Assembly (NCBI GenBank): GCA_009772895.1
Contig: WOUP01000013.1
Span: 1-64,000, forward strand
Direction of reading: 5' to 3'
DNA from: Puniceicoccaceae bacterium 5H
GTDB taxonomy: Bacteria; Verrucomicrobiota; Verrucomicrobiia; Opitutales; Oceanipulchritudinaceae
Length of the DNA: 64,000 bases
Made by a program: the position numbers and the translations under genes. Position 1 is the stretch's first letter. Each line of letters begins with the position of its first letter. The notes beneath the pieces were generated by a model. That model made no database searches, was not told where the DNA came from, and was given only the letters and a program-made list of their open reading frames with translations. Of the stretch, positions 8,802 through 17,153 are shown one piece after another.

Positions 8802-9220
8802 TGCGGCAGCACATGTCTCACCCCACCGACAGTTATACGCCCGAGGGCCTGCACGTGCAGCTCGACGCGTTGGAGCACCGCTATGCGCCGGAAGAGACGC
8901 CGGCGGACCGCCCGCATATTTTCGTCTACCACCTCACGATTCAGAACGATTCGGATCGCCGCATCAACCTGCTCGCGCGCAAGTGGGTTATCTCCTACCC
9001 CAACGGCCAGATCGATGTGATTGAGGGCGACAAGATCGTGGGCAAGACGCCGGTCCTGCACCCGGGCGACCACTTCAGCTACAACAGCTTTCACCTGACG
9101 GATCAGGGTTGCTTTGCTCAGGGCGCCTTCTTCGGCCTCGACGACGGCGAAAATCGAGTGCACGTGCGTGTGCCCCAGTTTGAGATGCGCATCCCGGATG
9201 CCTTTCGCGAAGCCGAATGA
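8801..9220 (+). CDS. apaG: ApaG family protein (Co2+/Mg2+ efflux-associated)
   Basis: A 139-aa single-domain protein (135 aa if the ATG at 8813 is used). It is ApaG/DUF525: a beta-sandwich with FVYHLTIQNDS, the RKWVI strand, and the glycine-rich GDHFSYNSF. ApaG proteins have been linked to cobalt/magnesium resistance, and related domains occur in F-box proteins; the biochemical role is not settled. The start overlaps the thiS stop, so it should be translated together with thiS. Confidence 0.85.
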   Translation: MRQHMSHPTDSYTPEGLHVQLDALEHRYAPEETPADRPHIFVYHLTIQNDSDRRINLLARKWVISYPNGQIDVIEGDKIVGKTPVLHPGDHFSYNSFHLTDQGCFAQGAFFGLDDGENRVHVRVPQFEMRIPDAFREAE

Positions 9221-9337
9221 GCGATACGCCCCGCCCTGCTGGTCGATTTTGACCGGCGCACGCCGTCGAATGCAAAAAGACAGTGGACAGCAAGGGGTTT
9301 GCGCCTTCCTTAATGGTAGCGTCATGAATCAGCAGCA

Positions 9338-9352
9338 GGAGGCGTATCGTTG
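9338..9352 (+). promoter_or_regulatory. strong ribosome-binding site fixing a TTG start
   Basis: AGGAGG at 9338-9343 lies seven bases before the TTG at 9350-9352, where the conserved N-terminus MRITDLNPHGG begins. No in-frame ATG is available nearby. Confidence 0.75.
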
Positions 9353-10711
9353 AGAATCACGGACCTGAATCCGCACGGCGGCATCGGCGCCAACTCGCTC
9401 TTTGTCGAACTCGGGCCCTTCAAGGTGCTCGTCGACGCCGGCATGAGCCCCAAGCACGAGGGCAACGAAGCCATCCCCCGGCTGGACCTGATCGACCGTG
9501 AACCGCTCGACCTGATCCTGCTCACCCACTGCCACCTCGACCACCTCGGCGCCATGCCGGTGGCCCTGCGCAACCACCCCAACGTGCCGCTGGTCATGAC
9601 GCCCGCCAGTCGCGTGATCGCCCAGCGCATGCTGCACAACAGCCACAACGTGATGGTGCGCCAGCGCGAGGAAAACGGCGTGCGCGACTACCCGCTCTAC
9701 CGCCGGCAGGAGATCGAGCAGATGACGGGGCGCATCTTCCCGCTCGCGCCCGACAACCCGCGCTTTTTCTCCAGCCTCGACGGCGATACCATGACGCTGA
9801 CCTACCACCACGCGGGCCACATCCCCGGGGCGGCGGGCTTCACGCTGGAATACCACCACCGCAAGATCTTCTTTACCGGCGACGTGCTGTTTGACGACAT
9901 GCAGACGCTCCCGGGCGCCACCTTCCCGCGCGAACAGGTCGACACGCTCGTGCTCGAGACCACCCGTGGCGCCAGCGGCCGCCCGCCCGGCTACTCCCGG
10001 GACAAGGAGGTCGGCCAGCTGGTCCAGGCCATCCGCGAGACCCTCGAGGGCGGCGGCAGCGTGCTCTTGCCCACCTTTGCCCTGGGGCGCATGCAGGAAG
10101 TCTTTTCGATCATCCACCGCAGCATGGGCCAGCGTCAGCTGCCGCGCGTGCCCGTCTTTGCCAGCGGCCTCGGCGTCGACCTCTGCGATTATTTCGACCA
10201 GATCGCGCGCAAGACCAAGGCGGTCGACTTCCGGCGGCAGATCCTGAAAGACCTGAAGGTGCAGCGCCTGCCCCACGGCTACAAGCCCGGCCAGCGCCTG
10301 CCCGGCCCCGCGATCTACGTGCTCAGCAGCGGCATGATGGTCGAGCATACGCCCAGCTACATCGCCGCCGTCAACCTGCTGGGCGATGCGCGCAACCTCG
10401 TGGCCTTCGTCGGCTATTGCGATCCCGATACGCCCGGCGGCTTGCTGCAACAGGCGGCGGAGGGCGAATACTTCCTTTTTGAGGTGCTGGACAAGCGCGC
10501 CATGTTGGCCGCCCGGCGCATGCGCTTCGACCTCTCCGGCCACGCCGACCGCGACGAGCTGCTCGCCTTCGCGCTCGACCTCGAGCCCCGTGCGGTGGTC
10601 TTGACCCACGGTGACCCGGAGGCGCGCGACTGGTTCGCCGACCAACTGCGCACCGCCCGGCCCAAGATGCAGATCCTCGACCCCACCCCGCTCGAGCCGG
10701 TCGAAGTGTAG
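9350..10711 (+). CDS. MBL-fold ribonuclease-like hydrolase (beta-CASP/RNA specificity domain)
   Basis: A 453-aa metallo-beta-lactamase-fold protein with the metal motif H60-C-H-L-D-H65, a downstream GHIPGAAG and TGD strand (FFTGDVLFDD), a beta-CASP-like central part and the C-terminal RNA-metabolising motifs SGMMVEHTP, LSGHADRDEL and LTHGDPEA. This architecture is that of the CPSF73/YSH1-like group that cleaves RNA, so an endo- or exoribonuclease activity is likely. The start is a TTG at 9350, supported by an AGGAGG seven bases upstream, one of the clearest ribosome-binding sites in the window. It is a single gene. Confidence 0.85.
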   Translation: MRITDLNPHGGIGANSLFVELGPFKVLVDAGMSPKHEGNEAIPRLDLIDREPLDLILLTHCHLDHLGAMPVALRNHPNVPLVMTPASRVIAQRMLHNSHNVMVRQREENGVRDYPLYRRQEIEQMTGRIFPLAPDNPRFFSSLDGDTMTLTYHHAGHIPGAAGFTLEYHHRKIFFTGDVLFDDMQTLPGATFPREQVDTLVLETTRGASGRPPGYSRDKEVGQLVQAIRETLEGGGSVLLPTFALGRMQEVFSIIHRSMGQRQLPRVPVFASGLGVDLCDYFDQIARKTKAVDFRRQILKDLKVQRLPHGYKPGQRLPGPAIYVLSSGMMVEHTPSYIAAVNLLGDARNLVAFVGYCDPDTPGGLLQQAAEGEYFLFEVLDKRAMLAARRMRFDLSGHADRDELLAFALDLEPRAVVLTHGDPEARDWFADQLRTARPKMQILDPTPLEPVEV

Positions 10712-10771
10712 ACAGCGCAGCGCGTCCTCAAACATGTATTTGATTCCTGACAAAAGCGGGTATATTCCCGC

Positions 10772-11917
10772 ATGTCCGAATCGAACACGCCAGCCGTGGC
10801 CCAAGGCCGGGAATTGCGCTCCCTGATCAGCCAGGGCGGAGAAGTCATCCTCTCGCTCGAAGCCGTCGAATACACCGCGCCCGCCGCCCACGAAGTCCTC
10901 GTGCGCATGGAAGCGGCCCCGATCAACCCGTCGGACGGCATCCTGTTGCCGGGGCCGGCGGATCTCTCGCGAGCGCGGGTCGAGGAAAACGCGCAAGGTC
11001 CCGTCATCAAGGCCCCGGTGCCGGCGGACTATCGCGCCGCCGTCGCCTCCCGCGTCGGCCTGTCGCTGCCGGTCGGCAACGAAGGCGCGGGCACCGTGGT
11101 CGAAGCGGGCGCGGATTGCCAGCACCTGAAAGGCAAGAAAGTCGCGCTCTTTGGCGGCGGCATGTATGCGGACTACCGCAAGATCGACGCCGCGAGCTGT
11201 CTGGAGCTACCGGACGACGCGAGCGCCGAAGAAGGGGCGTCCAGCTTCGTCAATCCGCTGACCGCCCTGAGCATGGTCGAGACAATGCGGATGGAAGGCC
11301 ATCAGGCCCTGATCCTGACCGCGGCCGCCGCCAACCTGGGACAGATGCTGAACAAGATCTGTCTGCAAGACGGCGTGCCGCTCGTCAACATCGTGCGCAA
11401 GGAGGCCCAGGTGCAGCTGTTGAAAGACCTCGGCGCCCGCTACGTCTGCAACTCCAGCCACGACAACTTCATGGATGAACTGACCGATGCGGTGGAGCAG
11501 ACCGGTGCCCGACTGGCTTTCGATGCCGTCGGCGGCGGCGAACTGGCCAGCCAGATCCTGCAGGCGATGGAGGCCGCCGCCAAACGCCAGGAGAGCGGCT
11601 TCAGCCCCTACGGCAGCAGTCAGCACAAGCAGGTCTACATCTACGGCGGGCTCGACCGCAGCCCCACGGTGATCGATCGCAGCATCGGCATGGCGTGGAG
11701 TGTCGGCGGCTGGCTGCTGCCCACCTTCATGGCCAAGGCGGGACCGGACGTGGTGCAACGCATGAAACAACGCGTGCGCGACGAGCTGAAGACGACCTTC
11801 GCCAGCCACTACACCCAGCGCATCTCCCTCCAGGACGCGCTCGACCCCAAGCGCATCGCCGCCTACAGCCAGCACGCCACCGGCGAGAAATACCTCATCG
11901 AGCCCCAGGCACGCTAG
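10772..11917 (+). CDS. MDR-family (zinc-type/quinone oxidoreductase-like) dehydrogenase
   Basis: A 381-aa medium-chain dehydrogenase/reductase. The N-terminal GroES-like domain shows VLVRMEAAPINPSDG and NEGAGTVVEAG. The Rossmann half begins near ILTAAAANLGQML, a relaxed nucleotide-binding motif, and continues to AFDAVGGGELAS. Catalytic-zinc cysteines are not obvious, so it is closer to the quinone-oxidoreductase/enoyl-reductase branch. The substrate is unknown; NAD(P)H dependence is expected. The ATG is preceded by a short palindrome (GCGGG at 10756, CCCGC at 10767) directly against the start. It is a single gene. Confidence 0.8.
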   Translation: MSESNTPAVAQGRELRSLISQGGEVILSLEAVEYTAPAAHEVLVRMEAAPINPSDGILLPGPADLSRARVEENAQGPVIKAPVPADYRAAVASRVGLSLPVGNEGAGTVVEAGADCQHLKGKKVALFGGGMYADYRKIDAASCLELPDDASAEEGASSFVNPLTALSMVETMRMEGHQALILTAAAANLGQMLNKICLQDGVPLVNIVRKEAQVQLLKDLGARYVCNSSHDNFMDELTDAVEQTGARLAFDAVGGGELASQILQAMEAAAKRQESGFSPYGSSQHKQVYIYGGLDRSPTVIDRSIGMAWSVGGWLLPTFMAKAGPDVVQRMKQRVRDELKTTFASHYTQRISLQDALDPKRIAAYSQHATGEKYLIEPQAR

Positions 11918-12101
11918 CGATTCACCGAAAAGGCCGAGGGTGCGTCCGCCCAGGTCGGGTGTTGCGCTCGATCTGCAAGAGCAGGCGCAGCCCCTCGGAG
12001 ATGAGGAGGCACGAAAACAGACCACCGATCAGGATCATTTAAAAACCGTTCGTCAAACCAAAAGACAACGGATACGACCTAAGCCAAATGCGGTCACCAA
12101 A

Positions 12102-12125
12102 AAGCCTTCCCCTGCGGGAAGGCTT
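12102..12125 (-). terminator. intrinsic terminator of PEP-CTERM gene 1
   Basis: A perfect 10-bp stem (AAGCCTTCCC at 12102-12111, GGGAAGGCTT at 12116-12125) with a CTGC loop. On the minus strand it runs into TTTTT, 27 bp past the stop of the gene at 12152. Confidence 0.85.
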
Positions 12126-12151
12126 CACAAATACGCAACTGGTTGCGGGAC

Positions 12152-12811
12152 TTAAGCGCGGCGGCGGCGCCAGGCGATGAAGCCCAGCGCGGCTAGGCCG
12201 CCGAAGGCTGCGTAGGTCGTCGGCTCGGGCACATTGGCGGTGGTGGCCGTGATGACGCTGTCCCCAAACATGTAGAACGTCTGATTGTCGTCGGCGTCGC
12301 GGATGCCCACGATCAAGGGGCTTCCGTCCTCATTGGTCAGGGCAATGCCATCAAAATCCGCCGCCTCGATCGAATCACCGACCGCGGGCGCATCCTCGAG
12401 GGTGGCGCCCACCTCCGTGGCAAAGCTCACGCCATCGGCCAGCGGCAGCCAGAGGGTATTCCCACTGTCCTGGATCAACGGCATGAAAGTCGTCGAGCCC
12501 GAGCCATTGGGCCGCCACACGGCCACCGCCCCCGAGAGATCCGCGCCGGACCAGCTGTAGGTGCCATTGTAAGGGGCATCGGCGCCAGAAATCGTGAGCG
12601 CAAATGAGTCGAAGTAGGCGGCGGCATATCCGGAACCGACGGTCGTGTAAGTCGTATCGAGGATCGTGCCCGAAAACGACCAGGTGGAGCCGTCAAAGCC
12701 GTAAGGGCCGTCGGGCGCACCCGTTAGCTGGCTGGAATATTCCAGATGAACGACTGCCGAGACTATTGCCGGGGCACAGAGCAAGCCTAATCCTAACGCA
12801 AACAGTTTCAT
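12152..12811 (-). CDS. PEP-CTERM sorting-domain protein (array member 1)
   Basis: A 219-aa secreted protein: a signal peptide (MKLFALGLGLLCAPAIVSA), a Gly/Ser/Thr/Asp-rich beta-strand body with the repeated motif FALTISGADAPYNGTYSW, and the C-terminal anchor VPEPTTYAAFGG followed by a hydrophobic helix and WRRRRA. The anchor directs exosortase processing and export to the surface or the exopolysaccharide matrix; no exosortase gene is in the window. The body is similar in length and motif order to the next five genes, so they are tandem paralogues. The gene has its own terminator. Confidence 0.88.
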   Translation of the reverse strand: MKLFALGLGLLCAPAIVSAVVHLEYSSQLTGAPDGPYGFDGSTWSFSGTILDTTYTTVGSGYAAAYFDSFALTISGADAPYNGTYSWSGADLSGAVAVWRPNGSGSTTFMPLIQDSGNTLWLPLADGVSFATEVGATLEDAPAVGDSIEAADFDGIALTNEDGSPLIVGIRDADDNQTFYMFGDSVITATTANVPEPTTYAAFGGLAALGFIAWRRRRA

Positions 12812-12934
12812 AACGGCATGAACTAAGACTACCTCAGTTGAGGCGTCAAGAAAGTTACCTAATAGGCAAGACTGAACTCCTTATACTCAACCCGGCAATC
12901 TACCGACGGATGATGGCCATAGCCCCCCAAAAAA

Positions 12935-12957
12935 ACGGAAGCCGCAACGGCTCCCGT
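12935..12957 (-). terminator. intrinsic terminator of PEP-CTERM gene 2
   Basis: A 9-bp arm pair with one mismatch (ACGGAAGCC at 12935-12943, GGCTCCCGT at 12949-12957) leads into T7 on the minus strand. It is nearly identical to the terminator at 13824-13846. Confidence 0.8.
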
Positions 12958-12983
12958 CAGAGAGAAAAAGCTCTCCTCGAGAC

Positions 12984-13652
12984 TTAAGCGCGGCGGCGGC
13001 GCCAGGCGATGAAGCCCAGCGCGGCTAGGCCGCCGAAGCCTGCGTAGGTCGTCGGCTCGGGCACGGCGACGAAGGCATAGCGCCCGCTCATGTCGTTTGC
13101 ATCCAACAGGAAGTCGACGTCCTCGGTTCCGGGCATGCGCTCGTAAAATTTCTGATCGAGGAGGCCCGGCGCAATGGAGTCCCCGATTTCGACCATGGGC
13201 GTGGCGGTCGCGAGGAAGGGCATTTGAAATGTCAGCCCCTCCCCTGCCAACGCGGTCGGGTCGAGCGCCGTCGCCGCATCATCCGCGTAGAAAGGAGCGT
13301 AGACGTATGGCTGGTCGCCCACCCCAGATCCCGTGGAAAAGACGCCCAGGTACAACAGCTCACTGTCCTGCGGCGCGAGCCAGTAGTGTCCCGCGAGGGT
13401 GCCGCCGGCGATGGTCAGCTCGATGCGGTCGTAGTAGACCGCCGGCAGCGTGGTATCCGGCAAGGCCGGCGGATTATAGGCCCAATACGTGTCATCCAGC
13501 GTCGTCAACTCGAGCGTCCAGAGCGAGCCGGCGACTCCGAGCGCGTCGCCGTTACCGTTCTCCTCGAGGGTGAATGAAAACGAAAAGGACACACTGGCGG
13601 CAAGGGAGCCAGCCCCGAACAGCGACAAAAACAGAATGAAGGCGTATTTCAT
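12984..13652 (-). CDS. PEP-CTERM sorting-domain protein (array member 2)
   Basis: A 222-aa exported protein with signal peptide MKYAFILFLSLFGAGSLAAS, a body containing IELTIAGGTLAGHYW (the counterpart of the NGTY motif of its neighbours) and the anchor VPEPTTYAGFGG plus hydrophobic helix and WRRRRA. Its anchor and downstream terminator are almost the same at DNA level as those of member 3, while the bodies have diverged. This suggests duplication followed by rapid change of the exposed part. The role is probably in the surface matrix; the ligand is unknown. Confidence 0.88.
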   Translation of the reverse strand: MKYAFILFLSLFGAGSLAASVSFSFSFTLEENGNGDALGVAGSLWTLELTTLDDTYWAYNPPALPDTTLPAVYYDRIELTIAGGTLAGHYWLAPQDSELLYLGVFSTGSGVGDQPYVYAPFYADDAATALDPTALAGEGLTFQMPFLATATPMVEIGDSIAPGLLDQKFYERMPGTEDVDFLLDANDMSGRYAFVAVPEPTTYAGFGGLAALGFIAWRRRRA

Positions 13653-13823
13653 GAGAAGGCCTTCAACCTAGGCAGTTATACCCAGCAGAGGAACCCAATT
13701 TCCCGGCCACGCAGGGTTATCAAGGCAAGCCATACGCGGGATGGCATACAGTAGCGCCGCTAATGATCCATCGCGCTGGCAACCTGGGCCAGCACCGCGA
13801 TCGCAGTCTGCGAAGACAAAAAA

Positions 13824-13846
13824 ACGGAAGCCGCAATGGCTCCCGT
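13824..13846 (-). terminator. intrinsic terminator of PEP-CTERM gene 3
   Basis: ACGGAAGCC at 13824-13832 pairs with GGCTCCCGT at 13838-13846 and leads into T7 on the minus strand. It is a near copy of the terminator at 12935-12957, as is the sequence between hairpin and stop codon. Confidence 0.8.
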
Positions 13847-13872
13847 CAGAAAGAAAAAGCTCTCCTCAAGAC

Positions 13873-14544
13873 TTAAGCGCGGCGACGGCGCCAGGCGATG
13901 AGGCCCAGCGCGGCGAGGCCGCCGAAGGCCGCATAGGTGGTCGGCTCGGGCACCACTATAAACTGGTATGCGACTGAGCTGTCGCCCTCCAGTTCGGCGA
14001 ATTGGAGTATGCTGTAGTCCGGGACCACGGAATAGCTGGAAACGTTGAGGTCGGATTGGCTGAAGTGGTCACCGACTGCCGGCTGCGTGCCGCCGACTTC
14101 GCCGTACAGGAAGCCATGATAAAAGGCGAAGGTGTCCGACTGGAAGGCGGCATACGGGATCGAATCGTTCTGCGTCGCAGCGGGAATCAACACGGGAGTC
14201 TCCATCGGGCCGGGAACGACCAGAGCATAGCTGGGCACGTCTGGGAGCGCCGACAGTGCGTAGGTCCCGGCATAGTTGCCACCCTGGATCGTCAGCGTGA
14301 TCGAATCCCAGGTAAAAGCAGGAGCCGAATCGCTGGTGTCTCCCATGGAAAAAGCAGCCTCGACATAGGTCGACTGCGAGGTCGAGAACTCGAAGGTCCA
14401 TTTCGAGTTGGCAATGCCGTAAGCATCGCCCCCTCCGGCTTCTCGCACGATGAACTCGTAGTTGGCCGTAACGTTAACCGGGCTTGCGTGTGCCGTCGAA
14501 ACGAAAGGCAGCAGCGCGAGAAGTGTAAGCAGACAGGTCTTCAT
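13873..14544 (-). CDS. PEP-CTERM sorting-domain protein (array member 3)
   Basis: A 223-aa exported protein. I use the ATG at 14544, where the signal peptide MKTCLLTLLALLPFVSTAHA begins; a longer frame to 14616 adds 24 residues that are not export-like. The body has ITLTIQGGNYAGTYALS, and the anchor is VPEPTTYAAFGG, helix, WRRRRA. It lies 114 bp downstream of member 4 with no clear terminator between them, so these two may share a transcript. Function is probably surface or matrix attachment. Confidence 0.87.
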   Translation of the reverse strand: MKTCLLTLLALLPFVSTAHASPVNVTANYEFIVREAGGGDAYGIANSKWTFEFSTSQSTYVEAAFSMGDTSDSAPAFTWDSITLTIQGGNYAGTYALSALPDVPSYALVVPGPMETPVLIPAATQNDSIPYAAFQSDTFAFYHGFLYGEVGGTQPAVGDHFSQSDLNVSSYSVVPDYSILQFAELEGDSSVAYQFIVVPEPTTYAAFGGLAALGLIAWRRRRA

Positions 14545-14658
14545 GAAGCGTTGTTTAAGCAATAATCCCCAGTAATATCGTCCAGAAGCGGAATCAATGG
14601 AAGCCATTTTGTGCAACCGACGCTATTTGCCACGCGCGATCCCAGCGTCAGGCCCCTG

Positions 14659-15315
14659 CTACGCACGGCGACGACGCCAGGCGATGAGGCCCAGCGCCGC
14701 GAGACCGCCGAAAGCGGCGTAGGTGGCAGGTTCGGGCACGCTCGGCGTGGCGGTCACGGCGGACAGGGTGAAATTGGGCGCATCATACGAGCTGCCACCG
14801 TTCCCGCCGTCGAAAATGAACTGGTTCAGGTCCAAGGTCAGGCCGTCGAAATCGCTCGCCAGCGCGGTGTCTCCCACGCTGGGCATGGGGGAGGGAAACG
14901 AGGCATAGCCCATGATGTCGTCCAGCGTGAAACTGGAGGCTTCAAAGTTGACCCCACTGATCGGCGCCACCACCGGCAGGTAGGTATAGCCTGCACCGAC
15001 AAAAACGATGGGCGTGTTACCCAGCTCCGTCGAACCTTCGGCCGTCTGGAGCAAACTATAAGTACCGTCGTATCCGTCGGTCGACCCCGCAATCGTCAGC
15101 TGGACCGACTCCAATTCGAGAGCCATGTAACCCTCCATACCCGCCGATACGTAGACGTCGGAGGCGGTGACCATTTCCATGGTGAACGTCGAGCCGTTCA
15201 GGCCGTAGCCGTCGCCAGCGCCGACCGCATAAGGTTCGAGGCTGTAGCTGAACGAAATGGCGGCACTGAGCGAGGCCACAGGCAGCAGGGAAAGCAGGAG
15301 AGAGGATAACTTCAT
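14659..15315 (-). CDS. PEP-CTERM sorting-domain protein (array member 4)
   Basis: A 218-aa exported protein starting at the ATG at 15315 (signal peptide MKLSSLLLSLLPVASLSAA); an alternative ATG seven codons upstream is less typical. The body carries VQLTIAGSTDGYDGTYSLL, the clearest version of the family motif. The anchor here reads VPEPATYAAFGG, helix, WRRRRA. This is the one complete member for which I could not find an intrinsic terminator directly downstream. Function is unknown beyond sorting to the cell surface. Confidence 0.87.
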   Translation of the reverse strand: MKLSSLLLSLLPVASLSAAISFSYSLEPYAVGAGDGYGLNGSTFTMEMVTASDVYVSAGMEGYMALELESVQLTIAGSTDGYDGTYSLLQTAEGSTELGNTPIVFVGAGYTYLPVVAPISGVNFEASSFTLDDIMGYASFPSPMPSVGDTALASDFDGLTLDLNQFIFDGGNGGSSYDAPNFTLSAVTATPSVPEPATYAAFGGLAALGLIAWRRRRA

Positions 15316-15480
15316 ATCTTTTGCGGGTTGTTTCACTCATGCTTTGTCTAATCGTCCTCGCAATCAACGCTAATCCGTTATGCGACTTATACTATTAGTT
15401 TACAAACGAACGGCGATTTTTTGAGCAAATCTAATCTGACACCCGCGTTTCGGCATGGTTGGCGTCATCTGGACGCAAAA

Positions 15481-15508
15481 CGCCCGCCCCCGAGATGGGA
15501 GGCGGGCG
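15481..15508 (-). terminator. intrinsic terminator of PEP-CTERM gene 5
   Basis: CGCCCGCC at 15481-15488 pairs with GGCGGGCG at 15501-15508. On the minus strand a TTTT run follows. It lies 22 bp after the stop of array member 5. Confidence 0.75.
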
Positions 15509-15530
15509 CGCAAAGTCCGTTGCAGCTTTT

Positions 15531-16190
15531 TTACGCCTGCTTGCGGCGGCGCAGGGCGATGAGGCCGAGCGCAGCGAGGCCACCCAAGGCGGCGTAAGTC
15601 GAAGGCTCGGGCACCACGGTATAGACGTAGTCCGCGGTGTTGGAATTGGAGTCCACAAAGGTGAAGCTGTTACCGATCAGGTCCGTCCAACTCGGATCCT
15701 CAAAGTCGGACTGCACGACCGAATCGCCGGTTTGCGGCGACTCGGAAATCAGCCCTGCCACCGCATAGTGGGTAAACATGAAAGTCCCCCCATCGGTGTA
15801 GGCCGTCGTCGGCGGCCCGTCGGTGTTGGTGGTATCGACCGCCGGGTAAATCAGCGGCTGCGTTTCCATATTAGCAAACAGCGCGTAGTTCGTGCCTGCC
15901 GCGTCAAAAAGATCGTAGGTGCCGTTGTAAGCACCGGAACTGCCCGCGATGGTCACCGAAACGCTGTCCCAGACAAGGCTCGTATAGGAGACGCCATAGA
16001 CGGAGGTATCGCTATAGGTCGATTGCGTGCTCGCGAAGTTGAAGGTCCACTTGGAGCCATCGAGGCCAAAGGGATCGAGGTCGCTGGCCGAGAGCACAAA
16101 TTCGTAATCGAGCACCACCTGGGGTGAGATCGCATGGGCCTGGGACACGGCACCGGCGAGTAGTGAAAGCGCAAACAGAGAAGACTTCAT
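15531..16190 (-). CDS. PEP-CTERM sorting-domain protein (array member 5)
   Basis: A 219-aa exported protein with signal peptide MKSSLFALSLLAGAVSQAHA, a body with VSVTIAGSSGAYNGTYDLF, and the anchor VPEPSTYAALGG, helix, LRRRKQA. The terminal KQA instead of RRA and the S for T in the anchor mark it, with member 6, as a slightly different subgroup. The early segment DPFGLDGSKWTFNF has close counterparts in members 3 and 6 (GxxSxWxFxF), so the start of the mature domain is conserved across the array. The gene has its own promoter region and terminator. Confidence 0.88.
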   Translation of the reverse strand: MKSSLFALSLLAGAVSQAHAISPQVVLDYEFVLSASDLDPFGLDGSKWTFNFASTQSTYSDTSVYGVSYTSLVWDSVSVTIAGSSGAYNGTYDLFDAAGTNYALFANMETQPLIYPAVDTTNTDGPPTTAYTDGGTFMFTHYAVAGLISESPQTGDSVVQSDFEDPSWTDLIGNSFTFVDSNSNTADYVYTVVPEPSTYAALGGLAALGLIALRRRKQA

Positions 16191-16312
16191 TATATACAGG
16201 GTTGAGACGTGAGTGTGCGACTGCCCGGAGACGTTTCGGGCGTTACTGTCCTACGAAAGACGTCCGTTTGGAGCAAAACTTTACCGGTTTGTGGCACGAA
16301 ATGTAAAAAAAA

Positions 16313-16340
16313 CGCCCGCCTCCGGTGCAGGAAGCGGGCG
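16313..16340 (-). terminator. intrinsic terminator of PEP-CTERM gene 6
   Basis: CGCCCGC at 16313-16319 pairs with GCGGGCG at 16334-16340 and leads into T8 on the minus strand. It has the same loop as the ydbL terminator at 17154-17182. Confidence 0.8.
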
Positions 16341-16360
16341 CTGAAAATCCTGGATTCGCC

Positions 16361-17017
16361 TTATGCGCGGCGGCGACGCAAGGCGATGAGGCCGAGCGCA
16401 GCGAGGCCACCAAAGGCGGCGTAGGTCGAGGGCTCGGGCACCGTACCGCCCGCATCCAAGGCCACCGCGGCCCAGTTGTACTGGATCTGCCCGCTGCTAC
16501 CGTCAATCGTCATAACGGTGCCGAAATCATAGTCATTGCCACCGTCCATCACGGCGCCTTCGAAATCGGCGGTGGAAACGACGTCGCCCGGTAAAATCGT
16601 GGTCGTATTCGGTGCACCAATGAAGTCGCTGCCCACGAAGGTGTAGTTTTCGCCGATGGCAAAAGAAGGCGGGCCGAACTCATTGCTCGCGAAGGCCACA
16701 TATATTCCAGCCTCCCAACCCGGCGTCCCGAGAAACGGACCGTTCGGATCTACCAGCGAATAGGTGCCGTTGATATCTCCAGTCGAGCCCGTGATCGTCA
16801 GCGTTGCCGTATCATACTCCAGCATGGGAATATTCGCCGCCGCAGGAGCCGTATAAGTATCCTGAGAGGCATAGAGGCTGAAAGCCCAGCTGGAGCCATC
16901 GATGCCATACGGATCGGTGTCGACCGCCGTGGGCTCGATCGTGAATTCAACCGTGATCGCCGCGGAGGCTGAAAAAGCCGGCAGCAGCAGTAGCAGACAG
17001 AGAAAACGTGACTTCTC
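16361..17017 (-). CDS. PEP-CTERM sorting-domain protein (array member 6), start codon missing
   Basis: The frame is open from a TAG at 17033-17035 to the stop at 16361. It encodes a signal-peptide-like segment (KSRFLCLLLLLPAFSASAA), the body motif ATLTITGSTGDINGTYSLV and the anchor VPEPSTYAAFGG with RRRRA, about 218 aa in all. By comparison with member 5 (ATG-AAG-TCT) the initiator should lie where GAG is read at 17015-17017. No ATG, GTG or TTG occurs in frame before residue 64, and only CTG codons are available near the signal peptide. It may be a recent start-loss pseudogene, use CTG, or contain a sequencing error. Confidence 0.7.
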   Translation of the reverse strand, partial: EKSRFLCLLLLLPAFSASAAITVEFTIEPTAVDTDPYGIDGSSWAFSLYASQDTYTAPAAANIPMLEYDTATLTITGSTGDINGTYSLVDPNGPFLGTPGWEAGIYVAFASNEFGPPSFAIGENYTFVGSDFIGAPNTTTILPGDVVSTADFEGAVMDGGNDYDFGTVMTIDGSSGQIQYNWAAVALDAGGTVPEPSTYAAFGGLAALGLIALRRRRA

Positions 17018-17153
17018 CCGTGTATAAACGGGCTAAACACCCCACACTACAGCTAAAAAACTCACGCGAGACGCCTTTAGCACAGACTCTAATAGCAACC
17101 CCAACCTACGGTGCAGCCCATGATGGGCGGCCTATTGCCGATATATAAAAAAA

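Noticed and set aside
9329-11125. A 598-aa minus-strand frame across the MBL and MDR genes
   Set aside because: It runs through two plus-strand genes with good motifs and across their promoter region; composition is shadow-like.
11918-12151. Possible small gene between the MDR gene and the PEP-CTERM array
   Set aside because: The frames here are short, use unlikely residue mixtures and are crossed by a strong terminator hairpin at 12102-12125. I see only that terminator in this spacer.
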